DNA from: Janthinobacterium sp. BJB426
Lineage (GTDB): Bacteria > Pseudomonadota > Gammaproteobacteria > Burkholderiales > Burkholderiaceae_D
DNA length: 64,000 bases
Assembly: GCF_002735705.1 (NCBI RefSeq)
Contig: NZ_PDZL01000002.1
Coordinates: 62,001 to 126,000, forward strand
Direction of reading: 5' to 3'
The notes beneath the pieces are model-generated. The model did not search any database and was not told where the DNA came from. It was given only the letters and a program-made list of their open reading frames with translations. The position numbers and the translations under genes were made by a program. The first letter of the stretch is position 1. The number at the start of each line of letters is the position of its first letter. Positions 17,335-24,422 of the stretch are shown here, piece by piece.

Positions 17335-19470
17335 TCATGAGGCATCCGGTGGTTCTTGCATGACATCCACAACGATTGTCCCTTGCTGTAGCACCACCAC
17401 CCTTTGCGCCATGGCGATGGTTTCCGGGCGGTGCGCAACGATCACGCGTGTGAGCTGGATTTTCCGGATCGCGGCGTTGACGGCTTGCTCGTTGTGCATA
17501 TCGAGGTGGCTGGTCGCTTCGTCGAGCACCAGCAGTTTCGGGTTTTTATACAGGGCGCGCGCCAGCAGGATGCGCTGTTTCTGACCGCCCGACAGGCCGC
17601 TGCCGATGTCGCCCACCAGGGTATTGAAGCCCATCGGCATGGCGGTGATTTCCCCATGCACAGCGGCCAGGTGCGCGCAGGCTTGCACTTGCCGGTCATT
17701 CGGAGACGGGGCAAAGAAGCTGATGTTATCGGCGATCGAGCCGGCAAACAAGGTGTCTTCCTGCATGACTGTGCCCAGCAATTGACGGTAATTCGTCAAG
17801 CCCAGGCTGCCCAGCTGGATGCCGCCGATGAGGATATCGCCTTGCGTCGGCTGCAACAAGCCCAGCAACAGCTTGAGCAAGGTTGTCTTGCCGCCGCCGG
17901 ACGGGCCGGTGACGGCGATGCACTGGCCGGCGGGAATGTGCAGATTGAAGCCGCTCAATACATCCGGCTCACCATCGGCATAGCGGAACGTCAGGTTGCG
18001 GATCTCGATCGACGGCGAGATATCGTCCATGTCCACCTCGACATCGTTGCCGTCTTCTTCCGCGTCCGTCAGGACGATGTCGGCCACCCGTTCGCCATGC
18101 AGGCGCAGCATGCGCAGCTCGAACAATTTGTCGACGAGGCTGGCCATGCGCTGGCTGAACTGGTCCTTGTAGCTGATGAAGGCGAACAGCATGCCCACTG
18201 AAAAGCGGTTGTCCAGCACGGCCAGCGCCGCCATCCAGATGACGATCACCCGCTCGGCGTTGAACAGCAACGTATTGGCCGTCTGGTAAGACACGGACAG
18301 CTTGGCGATGCGCAGGTCGGCATTGAACTGGTCGGCCAGCGCGTTGGTCCAGCTGGCGCGGCGTTCCGCGGCGCGGCCGAACAGGCGGATGCTCTGGATG
18401 CCGCGCACGGATTCCAGGAAATGCGTCTGTTGCCGGGCCGCGTGGATGATCTGTTCGGCCGTCGCTTCGCGCATGGCCTTGAACAGGCCCCAGCGCAGCA
18501 ACACATACAGCAGCACGGCGATGCAGGCCACGCCCGCCAGCAGCGGGCTGTAGACCAGCATCATGCCCAGGGTGGCGAGCACCAGCACGCCATCGATGGC
18601 GCCTTCGACGAATTGCGTCGTCAGGCTATGTTGCATGGTCTGGATCGAATTGAAGCGCGAGACGATGTCGCCCGTGTGGCGCTTTTCGAAGTACGGCAGC
18701 GGCAGCTTTAATAGATGGGCAAAGGCATTGCCCAGCCATTGTAAGTTCAGATTGGTGGCCAGCACCGTGGCGATCCAAGAACGCACGGCGCCGATGGCCG
18801 TCTGCACCAGCACCAGCAGCAAGAAGCCGCAGCCAAGCACGGTGATCAGGTCGCGGTCGGCGGCCAGCAGCGCCTCGTCGACCAGCCACTGCATGTAGAA
18901 CGGCGCCACCAGCGCGCACACCTGCAAGGCCAGGCCCAGCACCAGCAATTGCAGCAAGCCGCGCTTCAGGCCCACCACGCGCCCCATCAGCGACAGCAGG
19001 GAGAACTGCTGTTTTTCCTCGGCCTTCTTGAATTCGGCGGTGGGCGTCAGTTCCAGCGCCACGCCCGTAAAATGTTTCGCCACTTCCGCCAGCGGCAGGC
19101 GGCGCTCGCCCACGGCCGGGTCGTGGATCACCATATGGCTGCCGGAGACGGACTTGAGCACGACAAAATGGTTCAAATCCCAATGCAGGATGGCGGGCAG
19201 CTTCAGCTCAGGCAAATGCTGCATGTCGAGTTTCAAGGGCCGCGTATGCAGGGCCAGCCCCTGCGCCATCGCCATCAACCCTTTTAACGTGACGCCCTTG
19301 AGGGAGACGGAAAAACGCCGGCGCATGCTGGAAATATCGGTCTGGTGGCCCCAGTAGCTGGCCACCATCGATAGACAGGCCAGGCCGCATTCGGCCGCTT
19401 CCGTTTGCAGCAAGACGGGCAGGCGCTGGCTGCGCCAGAAGGACAGGTGGGCGAGATCAGGGAGGTGCAT
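17335..19470 (-). CDS. peptidase C39 ABC exporter/processor of double-glycine peptides (CvaB-like)
   Basis: 711 residues from the ATG at 19470; an upstream TTG at 19503 would add 11. The N-terminal C39 peptidase has oxyanion Gln22, catalytic Cys28 (TEAAECGLACL), His101 (DLNHFVVL) and Asp117 (IHDPAVG). Six membrane helices span about residues 165-430. The ABC ATPase follows with Walker A GPSGGGKTT near 518, signature LSGGQ near 627, Walker B LLVLDEATSHLD near 645 and the H-loop AHRPET. All catalytic residues are present, so it should cut leaders after Gly-Gly and export the peptides. The HlyD-type partner lies 42 bases upstream on the same strand. The outer-membrane TolC-type channel is not in the window. 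Confidence 0.93.
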   Translation of the reverse strand: MHLPDLAHLSFWRSQRLPVLLQTEAAECGLACLSMVASYWGHQTDISSMRRRFSVSLKGVTLKGLMAMAQGLALHTRPLKLDMQHLPELKLPAILHWDLNHFVVLKSVSGSHMVIHDPAVGERRLPLAEVAKHFTGVALELTPTAEFKKAEEKQQFSLLSLMGRVVGLKRGLLQLLVLGLALQVCALVAPFYMQWLVDEALLAADRDLITVLGCGFLLLVLVQTAIGAVRSWIATVLATNLNLQWLGNAFAHLLKLPLPYFEKRHTGDIVSRFNSIQTMQHSLTTQFVEGAIDGVLVLATLGMMLVYSPLLAGVACIAVLLYVLLRWGLFKAMREATAEQIIHAARQQTHFLESVRGIQSIRLFGRAAERRASWTNALADQFNADLRIAKLSVSYQTANTLLFNAERVIVIWMAALAVLDNRFSVGMLFAFISYKDQFSQRMASLVDKLFELRMLRLHGERVADIVLTDAEEDGNDVEVDMDDISPSIEIRNLTFRYADGEPDVLSGFNLHIPAGQCIAVTGPSGGGKTTLLKLLLGLLQPTQGDILIGGIQLGSLGLTNYRQLLGTVMQEDTLFAGSIADNISFFAPSPNDRQVQACAHLAAVHGEITAMPMGFNTLVGDIGSGLSGGQKQRILLARALYKNPKLLVLDEATSHLDMHNEQAVNAAIRKIQLTRVIVAHRPETIAMAQRVVVLQQGTIVVDVMQEPPDAS

Positions 19471-19512
19471 GAAGCGCAGACGTAAAGTATTGTGGAAAAT
19501 CAATATGGGGGC

Positions 19513-20820
19513 TTACAGCCGCCCGGAAATGCTGAACAGGGGTTCCAGCACCCATTCATACAGGCGCCGCTGTTCCAGCAGCACGCTGGCGTCGACCAGC
19601 ATGCCCGACTTCAGGGGCAGGGTTTCGCCATACGCCTGCACGCTCTGGCGCTGCAAGCTCAAACGGATGCGGTACAAGGGTTCGCCATTCGTGCCGCTGA
19701 CGGCGCCCGGCACCGCCAGCTCTTCGGGCCGCAGCGAGGTGCTGGCCACTTCGCGCACCAGCGCCGGATACTGGCCGAATTTCTGGTACGGATAGGCCTG
19801 GTAGCGCAGCAGCACCGTCATGCCCGGCTTGATGAAGCCGACCGAGCGCGACGGCGCGTAGATTTCCGCTTCCAGCTGGGCGCCTTGCGGCAATACGGAG
19901 GCAAGCACGCTGTTGGCCGCCACGGTCTGCCCCAGTTCGGTGGTGATGGCCGTGACCATGCCATCCTGCGCCGCGCGCACGAGGATTTCGCGACGCGCCT
20001 CGTTTTCCGTCAGGTCTTGCTCGATGGCGGACACATTGCGCTGCAAACCTTCCGTGTCGCGCTGCGCCTGCACCTGCAAGTCGCGCACGTCCGCTTGCGT
20101 GGTGGCCAAGTCGCGACCGCTGGCCGACTTGATGCGCTGCAATTCCGCCAGGCGCTGGTGCTGGTCCAGCAGCTCGGCCTGTTTATCCTGCAGTTGCGCG
20201 GACGAAATGTAATGGGTGGCGTGCAGATCGCTGTAGCGCTGGTAGGATTGTTCCGCCAGGGTAATGCGGCGCTGCTGCAGCGCGATCTGGCCATCCATGC
20301 GGGCGATCTCCGCCGCCAGGTCGCTGGCACGGCGCTGTCCCGCCGCCATGCGCTGGCGCGATTGCAGGCGCGACTGCTGCAATTCCGCGTCATAGCTGTC
20401 GCGCCGGCTTTTCAACAGGCTTGATACGACCTGCTGGGGCGCCCCCGCATTGGTGCTGCTGCGCTCGCCCGACAGCACGAACAGCACCTCACCCGCGCGC
20501 ACGGCCTGCCCTTCCTTGACGCGCACCCCGGCAATGACGCCCGCCTGGCCCGGCATGACGCGGATCACGCCGCTGGTCGGCAACAGCACACCTTGCGACT
20601 GCGCCTTGCGGGTGGTGCTGAAGAATATGAAGAATGCCACGATGGCCAGCGCGATGGCGAGGAACAGCCAGGTCAGGAACAGATGGCTGACGGGCCGCGC
20701 CAGCAGCACCGTGCCGTATTGCTTGTTGCCCAGATGCTCGATTGCTTGCTGGCGGAACAGGGGCTTAATTGTGTGGGCGGATGCCGCAACAGTAGCTGAA
20801 GAGATTAACTGGTCATTCAA
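19513..20820 (-). CDS. HlyD-family membrane fusion protein for peptide export (CvaA-like)
   Basis: 435 residues: a short cytosolic N-terminus, one membrane helix (about 44-68), a lipoyl half-motif (SGVIRVMPGQAGVIAGVRVKEGQAVRAGEVL, about 85-115), a long coiled-coil hairpin (about 125-265, Q/R/L-rich), a second lipoyl half (AQDGMVTAITTELGQTV) and a beta-barrel C-terminus. It links the ABC exporter to a TolC-type channel. It is encoded just upstream of the C39 ABC gene, 42 bases apart, as in colicin V operons. The MITE-like element starts 79 bases before its start codon and may have altered its promoter. Confidence 0.92.
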   Translation of the reverse strand: MNDQLISSATVAASAHTIKPLFRQQAIEHLGNKQYGTVLLARPVSHLFLTWLFLAIALAIVAFFIFFSTTRKAQSQGVLLPTSGVIRVMPGQAGVIAGVRVKEGQAVRAGEVLFVLSGERSSTNAGAPQQVVSSLLKSRRDSYDAELQQSRLQSRQRMAAGQRRASDLAAEIARMDGQIALQQRRITLAEQSYQRYSDLHATHYISSAQLQDKQAELLDQHQRLAELQRIKSASGRDLATTQADVRDLQVQAQRDTEGLQRNVSAIEQDLTENEARREILVRAAQDGMVTAITTELGQTVAANSVLASVLPQGAQLEAEIYAPSRSVGFIKPGMTVLLRYQAYPYQKFGQYPALVREVASTSLRPEELAVPGAVSGTNGEPLYRIRLSLQRQSVQAYGETLPLKSGMLVDASVLLEQRRLYEWVLEPLFSISGRL

Positions 20821-20899
20821 AATAATGAACTTTTCAATGGCATGGTTGAGTGCTTCAATGGCCGTATCAGCGAGATTGTCAATCAGACCCGTTTCGGCT

Positions 20900-21063
20900 C
20901 TAAGTAATCCTCAGGAAATTATTGTGAAATTATGACGAACAGAACCAGATGCTATGCAAGGCGCCCGCTGCGACGCAGTGCGAGCACTGCTAGCAGCGGG
21001 CAACGCCGCAGAGCGCCGGTTATGGAAGTCAGAAATCACAATAATTTAGTGGGGGTTACTTAG
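20900..21063. mobile_element. 164-bp palindromic MITE-like element
   Basis: Ends are CTAAGTAA (20900-20907) and TTACTTAG (21056-21063). The two halves are imperfect inverted repeats along most of their roughly 73-base length: AAATTATTGTGA at 20917-20928 pairs perfectly with TCACAATAATTT in the right half, and GCCCGCTGC with GCAGCGGGC near the centre, around a CAGTGC-GA-GCACTG hairpin. There is no coding capacity. The structure fits a non-autonomous transposable element or a large structured intergenic repeat. No second copy is visible in this window and target duplications are unclear. Confidence 0.6.
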
Positions 21064-21064
21064 G

Positions 21065-21214
21065 GGCGAACTGGAATCGACGCGACGAAACTATCTGAAA
21101 ATAGAAAATTACAAAATCCCCCAACACACCCTGGATAATAAAATACTGATTCAGGCGATGAAAATATGGCAGGAGAAGAAGCCGAATTTATTCTTTAAAC
21201 GCATCTATAACTAG
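21065..21214 (+). pseudogene. 3' remnant of an IS481/IS3-type transposase
   Basis: A frame of 49 codons, with no start, ends at TAG 21212-21214. It reads ...NYKIPQHTLDNK..IQAMKIWQEKKPNLF.KRIYN. That is the C-terminal signature of IS481-group integrases, where family members show YN..IPQ.AL..KTP.QAM..WQ...PELF.K..YN. The rest of the transposase is gone, and the palindromic element abuts it. It marks past transposition between exporter and precursor genes. The assignment rests on motif memory and needs a database search. Confidence 0.6.
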
Positions 21215-21238
21215 GAAGTTCTTGATATATAAAATAAT

Positions 21239-21268
21239 AGAGCGTTCGAATTGAACCCCGAACGCTCT
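21239..21268 (-). terminator. intrinsic terminator of the bacteriocin locus B operon
   Basis: AGAGCGTTCG and CGAACGCTCT form a perfect 10-bp stem with a 10-base loop, beginning 5 bases past the stop of the 59-aa gene on the minus strand and followed by ATTATTTTAT. It suggests that the precursor genes and the downstream exporter genes are separate transcripts. Confidence 0.75.
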
Positions 21269-21273
21269 AAAAA

Positions 21274-21453
21274 CTACTTTTTGTTACGAGAGTAAAGAGT
21301 GAATGCAGCCATCATCGCGATGAAGAAGAACACAGACGAAATTACTACCGACGATGCCTTCCCATCGGCGCCGTTCACCAATGGGTAGATCAATGGAAAC
21401 ACAAAAGAAAAAATCAAAGTTGCCACCAAAGCCATTAATAAGTTCTTTGCCAT
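21274..21453 (-). CDS. 59-aa two-helix membrane protein, putative immunity protein
   Basis: A small gene below the usual length cutoff. MAKNLLMALVATLIFSF... with a second helix (SSVVISSVFFFIAMMAAF) and a basic end (YSRNKK): two membrane helices joined by a short loop (NGADGKASS). AAAAGGAGCCTCT gives a strong ribosome site before the ATG at 21453, and a terminator follows directly. It lies 24 bases downstream of the Gly-rich precursor gene on the same strand, the position expected for its immunity protein. Topology resembles the 56-aa protein at locus A, but the sequences are not clearly alike. Confidence 0.7.
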   Translation of the reverse strand: MAKNLLMALVATLIFSFVFPLIYPLVNGADGKASSVVISSVFFFIAMMAAFTLYSRNKK

Positions 21454-21477
21454 AGAGGCTCCTTTTTTTTAAGCGAT

Positions 21478-21693
21478 TTAATTACAATAAGAGCCGTTAT
21501 CGGAGAATTTCAGACCGCCGGCGACAGCTCCACCAACCAAGCCGCCCAAGAAACCCGCAGCCATACCGGGGGCACCGGAAAATGCGCCACCTATGGTGCC
21601 CGCGATGGCACCACCGATAGCTCCTGAGGCCATGCCATCCCAGTCCCAAGAGACCATTTTTCTACCGCCATTGACTTCATCAATTTCCATCAT
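21478..21693 (-). CDS. glycine-rich double-glycine-leader bacteriocin precursor, start codon disturbed
   Basis: 71 residues from the first in-frame ATG (21693). The visible leader MMEIDEVNGG is only 10 residues, but in-frame codons upstream (21694-21708) continue it as W-QELT, giving QELTMMEIDEVNGG, which lines up with QILTMEEIGLISGG of the next precursor. An ATG is present at 21707-21709 but one base out of frame, so the natural start seems shifted by a single inserted G. The mature part starts RKMVSWDWDG, then has Gly/Ala-rich GxxxG helices (about residues 22-62), and ends with a Cys. It follows the CPBP gene by 18 bases and precedes the 59-aa gene. It is probably a microcin-like toxin; expression from the ATG pair at 21690-21693 is uncertain. 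Confidence 0.68.
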   Translation of the reverse strand: MMEIDEVNGGRKMVSWDWDGMASGAIGGAIAGTIGGAFSGAPGMAAGFLGGLVGGAVAGGLKFSDNGSYCN

Positions 21694-21711
21694 GGTAAGT
21701 TCTTGCCATAT

Positions 21712-22452
21712 TCACTCAGATGAAACAGTCGGTTTTCTGAAAATTCGGTCAGAAAATCCCATTGATTTCATGAAAATAGCATCCTTGAAAATAAGAAAAA
21801 TAAAATAGAAAATTAAAGCCGCGCTGATAAAAAATAAACCGAAGACTGATTGCCTATATTGAAACTCAAATATAGGGCCAAACTTCGGCATAAATTCCGA
21901 TCTATTACCCATTAAAAGCAGATGATTTAGATTCCAGGTAAAGTGAAATCCGATTGGCCACCATAAATTTTTTGTTCGAATCGCAACAAGTCCCATCCAT
22001 AAGGAAAAGATAAACGTAGACAGAATAAACGGATTGATTTGAAATGATGACTGCAGATGTAGCCCGGAAAAAAACAATGCCTGCACAATAACTGCAAAGT
22101 AGCAAGGAACGAATTTTTTCGACAAAATCAGGAGAGCTGACATTAAAATTCCACGGAAAATTATCTCCTCAAATAATGCCGCTGTTAATGAATAGAGAAT
22201 GACCGAGAATGCCGAATATACATTCATGTCAAATCCGATGAATTTAAAGCCACCGATTAACGCACAGAATATGAAAATGACGATTTTAAGTAAAAAGGCT
22301 GTCAAAGTTCCAGAAAAAAATGATTTAGCTGTTTGCCTGGCAAACAAAATTATCGACAGCCTCGATTTTTCACGGTAAAGTCGATAAAAGAAATAGAGCA
22401 GCGCCATGGTTGCACTAAACGCGAAATAATAAAAATTAATTTTACTTGGCAT
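21712..22452 (-). CDS. CPBP-family (Abi/CAAX-like) intramembrane metalloprotease
   Basis: 246 residues, about seven or eight membrane helices. All three family motifs are present: FEEIIFRG (EExxxR, near residue 95), FFSGLHLQ (FxxxH, near 129) and HFTWN (HxxxN, near 171). CPBP proteases encoded inside bacteriocin loci (for example PlnI and SkkI types) often give self-immunity; others mature peptides. CCGGAGAG precedes the ATG. It lies between the two precursor genes on the same strand. Its AT-rich codon use differs from the chromosome and fits transfer of the whole island. Confidence 0.85.
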   Translation of the reverse strand: MPSKINFYYFAFSATMALLYFFYRLYREKSRLSIILFARQTAKSFFSGTLTAFLLKIVIFIFCALIGGFKFIGFDMNVYSAFSVILYSLTAALFEEIIFRGILMSALLILSKKFVPCYFAVIVQALFFSGLHLQSSFQINPFILSTFIFSLWMGLVAIRTKNLWWPIGFHFTWNLNHLLLMGNRSEFMPKFGPIFEFQYRQSVFGLFFISAALIFYFIFLIFKDAIFMKSMGFSDRIFRKPTVSSE

Positions 22453-22606
22453 TATCTCTCCGGTAATCGTTTAGCAATGCTCCGCCATTCTGCATCTTTT
22501 ATTTGAAAAACATATTTTTAAAAAATAAGAGGAGACATTAGCCCCCTCCTATTTCTTGAAAATCGACTGATTTTTTTGGCGAAATTACCAAGAAAATACT
22601 ATTGAA
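22453..22606. other. spacer between peptide precursor and CPBP gene
   Basis: 154 bases, AT-rich. Its only notable element is the hairpin listed at 22524-22557. It probably also holds a promoter for the CPBP gene, but no clear -35/-10 pair is seen. Confidence 0.4.
22524..22557 (-). terminator. probable terminator after the 61-aa peptide gene
   Basis: On the minus strand AAATAGGAG and CTCCTCTTATT form an imperfect stem around GGGGCTAATGT, followed by a TTTTTT run (about 22519-22524). It lies 50 bases after the peptide stop. Confidence 0.45.
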
Positions 22607-22792
22607 TCAATGTTCATTCCAATCACTAAAGAGAAACTCCAGGCCTTTATTAAGAGCACTTCCATACCAACTATTATCCCAATCATACTGATCTTTTTCT
22701 TCCTGACTCATCTTGTTTGCTCTGATGACGACTTGCTGAATAGGTCGGCCACCAGAGATCAATCCTATTTCTTCCATTGTCAAAATTTGCAT
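22607..22792 (-). CDS. double-glycine-leader peptide precursor with Trp/acidic mature region
   Basis: 61 residues from the ATG at 22792, preceded by GAGGAGATTTG. The leader MQILTMEEIGLISGG (15 residues) is a clean C39 substrate. The predicted 46-residue product starts RPIQQVVIRANK, then has an acidic, aromatic second half (DQYDWDNSWYG, FLFSDWNEH) and no Gly-rich stretch or Cys. It therefore differs from the two pore-like Gly-rich peptides and could be a partner peptide, a signal, or a different class of toxin. It is the first gene of the locus on the minus strand, with the CPBP gene next. No family is recognised beyond the leader. Confidence 0.72.
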   Translation of the reverse strand: MQILTMEEIGLISGGRPIQQVVIRANKMSQEEKDQYDWDNSWYGSALNKGLEFLFSDWNEH

Positions 22793-23183
22793 CAAATCTC
22801 CTCAATAAATTAGCTGAATAATACGGTCAGCTCCCCCGCCATCTCGCGTGGCGCCCGCTCATGCCGCGCGAAACATTCTACCTAACGCATTTTTGGTAAA
22901 AATTTTTTGTAACGCATATCATATGTTGTTAGTCACTCCTAAGAATTTTTCATCATAAATAATGCGTGGAATATAAAAATTTTTAATGCTATAAACATGC
23001 AATGACAAAAACTCACGATCTAATCAATAACCATTCGAAACTTCTTAAAGACGGAAAATTAATCATCAACCATTACATTCCAGGAGAAGCGCTTGCTAAT
23101 TCAATTTTCGGAAATTCACCACATTGAAAATCAAAGAATTACATACGAGTGTTGGTCGAAAATTCGAGTAAATCAGCGGCTCC
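22793..23183. other. AT-rich gene-free stretch with one small open frame
   Basis: 391 bases. It should contain the minus-strand promoter of the 61-aa precursor. The plus strand has a 41-codon frame (23002-23127, starting MTKTHDLINNHSKLL, ending GNSPH) without a ribosome site. I consider it a degenerate remnant or chance frame. No repeat or strong hairpin was seen. Confidence 0.4.
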
Positions 23184-23423
23184 CTAGTTGCATTGCTCGA
23201 TCTTTTCAACTGCTCCCTTTCTTGACTTGTAAATATACAAAAAAACAAAAGTCAAGAAGATGGAAGATATGATGATTCCGTTAAAAATAAAAGGATGGCG
23301 CATTGAGAAATCAAGCAACCAATAAGAAATCAATACGCCTTTACTCAATAAAAAATATAGCAAGGCAATCGATGCCACGAAAAAAATTACTGAAATTACT
23401 TCACATTTATCAATATTTCTCAT
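23184..23423 (-). CDS. 79-aa two-helix membrane protein
   Basis: 79 residues: MRNIDKCEV, two long hydrophobic helices (about residues 9-34 and 42-65) and a polar tail (YKSRKGAVEKIEQCN). It is AT-rich like the other island genes and on the same strand, upstream of the 61-aa precursor. There is no strong ribosome site before the ATG at 23423. Size and topology fit a bacteriocin immunity or accessory membrane protein, but it is also compatible with an orphan. It is the furthest gene of the island at this end. Confidence 0.5.
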   Translation of the reverse strand: MRNIDKCEVISVIFFVASIALLYFLLSKGVLISYWLLDFSMRHPFIFNGIIISSIFLTFVFLYIYKSRKGAVEKIEQCN

Positions 23424-23940
23424 ATATCATCAAGAGTGTTTGATGTTTATAAATATTCACGCTAGCGCTTGTCCATCGGTACTCGGGTTCTTTCAAAGTA
23501 ACCAATATCGCTCAAAGCGCCCGTCGCCCACATGCCGGCAGAAACAACGCCGTGCTTCACCGTTCTCCCAAAAAATAAGTCATCAACTACGCAAGTGTCT
23601 TGCTATATTTTTATCGTAAAACCAATCATTTCCACCGTATATAAGATTGGTCCTAAAAATTTTCTCAGGGGTCTTGCGGCAACGCCTGGATGCATCCAAA
23701 ATCTGCGCGCCAGGCGGTTCCACTCGCGGTACTCAAGAAATCGGACATGTCCATCCACTCGCCGAGCCGCCACCTCACCGCCGCGAAGAGCGATAGCACG
23801 TTAAACTGATGCCCCCTGTCCTCCCGTGCGCGACGGGCGCGGAACGCCAGGCGGTGCTGGCGACGTGCTGGAGGCGGGAATCGAAGCCATGCGTGGAGAC
23901 TTACTGAGTTATTTACTGAATTACTTACTGGAACAATGAC
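23424..23940. other. gene-poor border of the island
   Basis: 517 bases without a confident gene. A GC-richer patch (23462-23560, minus) encodes 32 codons from a GTG with GGGAGAAC upstream (reads KHGVVSAGMWATGALSDIG..., ends PMDKR). It may be the tail of a broken chromosomal gene. The shared 19-base motif lies at 23639-23657. From about 23680 the composition returns to host-like. Confidence 0.4.
23639..23657 (-). promoter_or_regulatory. second copy of the shared 19-base bacteriocin-locus motif
   Basis: Plus strand ATATAAGATTGGTCCTAAA, 17/19 identical to 3649-3667 and in the same orientation relative to the minus-strand loci. Here it lies 216 bases upstream of the 79-aa gene and 79 bases upstream of a 32-codon frame. 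Confidence 0.4.
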
Positions 23941-24405
23941 ATGATGAATTGCAAGACAGTCAATGCCTGGCTGGAGATGGCGCGAAACGATGAGGTGCTC
24001 GTTGATGCCGACGACATCAATCACGAAGCGAACACCAATATGTGGAGCTTTTCGCCCACGGACGAGGAAACGCCGCAGATCCATGCGACGGATATCGTCG
24101 AATTCATCAGAGAGTTGATCGCGGCGCGCAGCAGCGCGCTCGCTGGCGAAGACATGCTGTTCTATTGCTGGCACGATGCGCAATGCCGGCAGTTGCGCTT
24201 TAGCCTGGTGTCGCGCTCGCACGGCCGCTTGCCGTTTCGCTGCGAGTTGCGCGAAACGCAGGATCTGGCGCTGATCGCCGACCACGTGGTGAACGGGGAC
24301 TGGCGCAATGAAAACTATATGCAGGCCCCGTCGGAGGAAGGCGATGAGCAGGAGCAGGAGCAAGTGCCGTTCGTCCTGCCCGTGTTCGTGGTGCCGGTGC
24401 CGTAG
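23941..24405 (+). CDS. hypothetical cytosolic protein, 154 aa
   Basis: Unrecognised. 154 residues, acidic, with two Cys-containing stretches (MLFYCWHDAQCRQLRF) and a Glu/Gln-rich region near residues 132-141 before a hydrophobic tail (VPFVLPVFVVPVP). No signal peptide is seen. GGAACAATGAC precedes the first ATG. Host-like codon use puts it outside the AT-rich island. It is convergent with the FAD oxidoreductase gene. Confidence 0.6.
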   Translation: MMNCKTVNAWLEMARNDEVLVDADDINHEANTNMWSFSPTDEETPQIHATDIVEFIRELIAARSSALAGEDMLFYCWHDAQCRQLRFSLVSRSHGRLPFRCELRETQDLALIADHVVNGDWRNENYMQAPSEEGDEQEQEQVPFVLPVFVVPVP

Positions 24406-24422
24406 AAATCAGCGATAAATAA

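Larger units (their letters stand above)
20821..21273. other. gene-free stretch between exporter and precursor genes
   Basis: 453 bases without an intact gene. It holds the presumed promoter of the hlyD-like gene (20821-20899), the palindromic element (20900-21063), an IS481-like transposase remnant (21065-21214) and the terminator of the small membrane protein gene (21239-21268). Apart from the GC-rich core of the element it is AT-rich compared with the chromosome. Confidence 0.7.

Noticed and set aside
17335-20820. Hemolysin-type (RTX) type I secretion system
   Set aside because: The peptidase domain keeps its catalytic Cys, unlike HlyB-type C39-like domains, and no RTX gene is near.
20940-21010. 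tRNA or structured RNA gene in the GC-rich core of the palindromic element
   Set aside because: No cloverleaf, T-loop or CCA end fits; the pairing is explained by the inverted repeat.
23002-23127. 41-codon plus-strand frame in the AT-rich island
   Set aside because: No ribosome site, no recognisable pattern and opposite to all neighbours; kept only as a note.
23462-23560. 32-codon minus-strand frame with GGGAGAAC upstream
   Set aside because: Too short to judge; no GG leader and no helix, and host-like composition suggests a gene tail rather than a peptide precursor.
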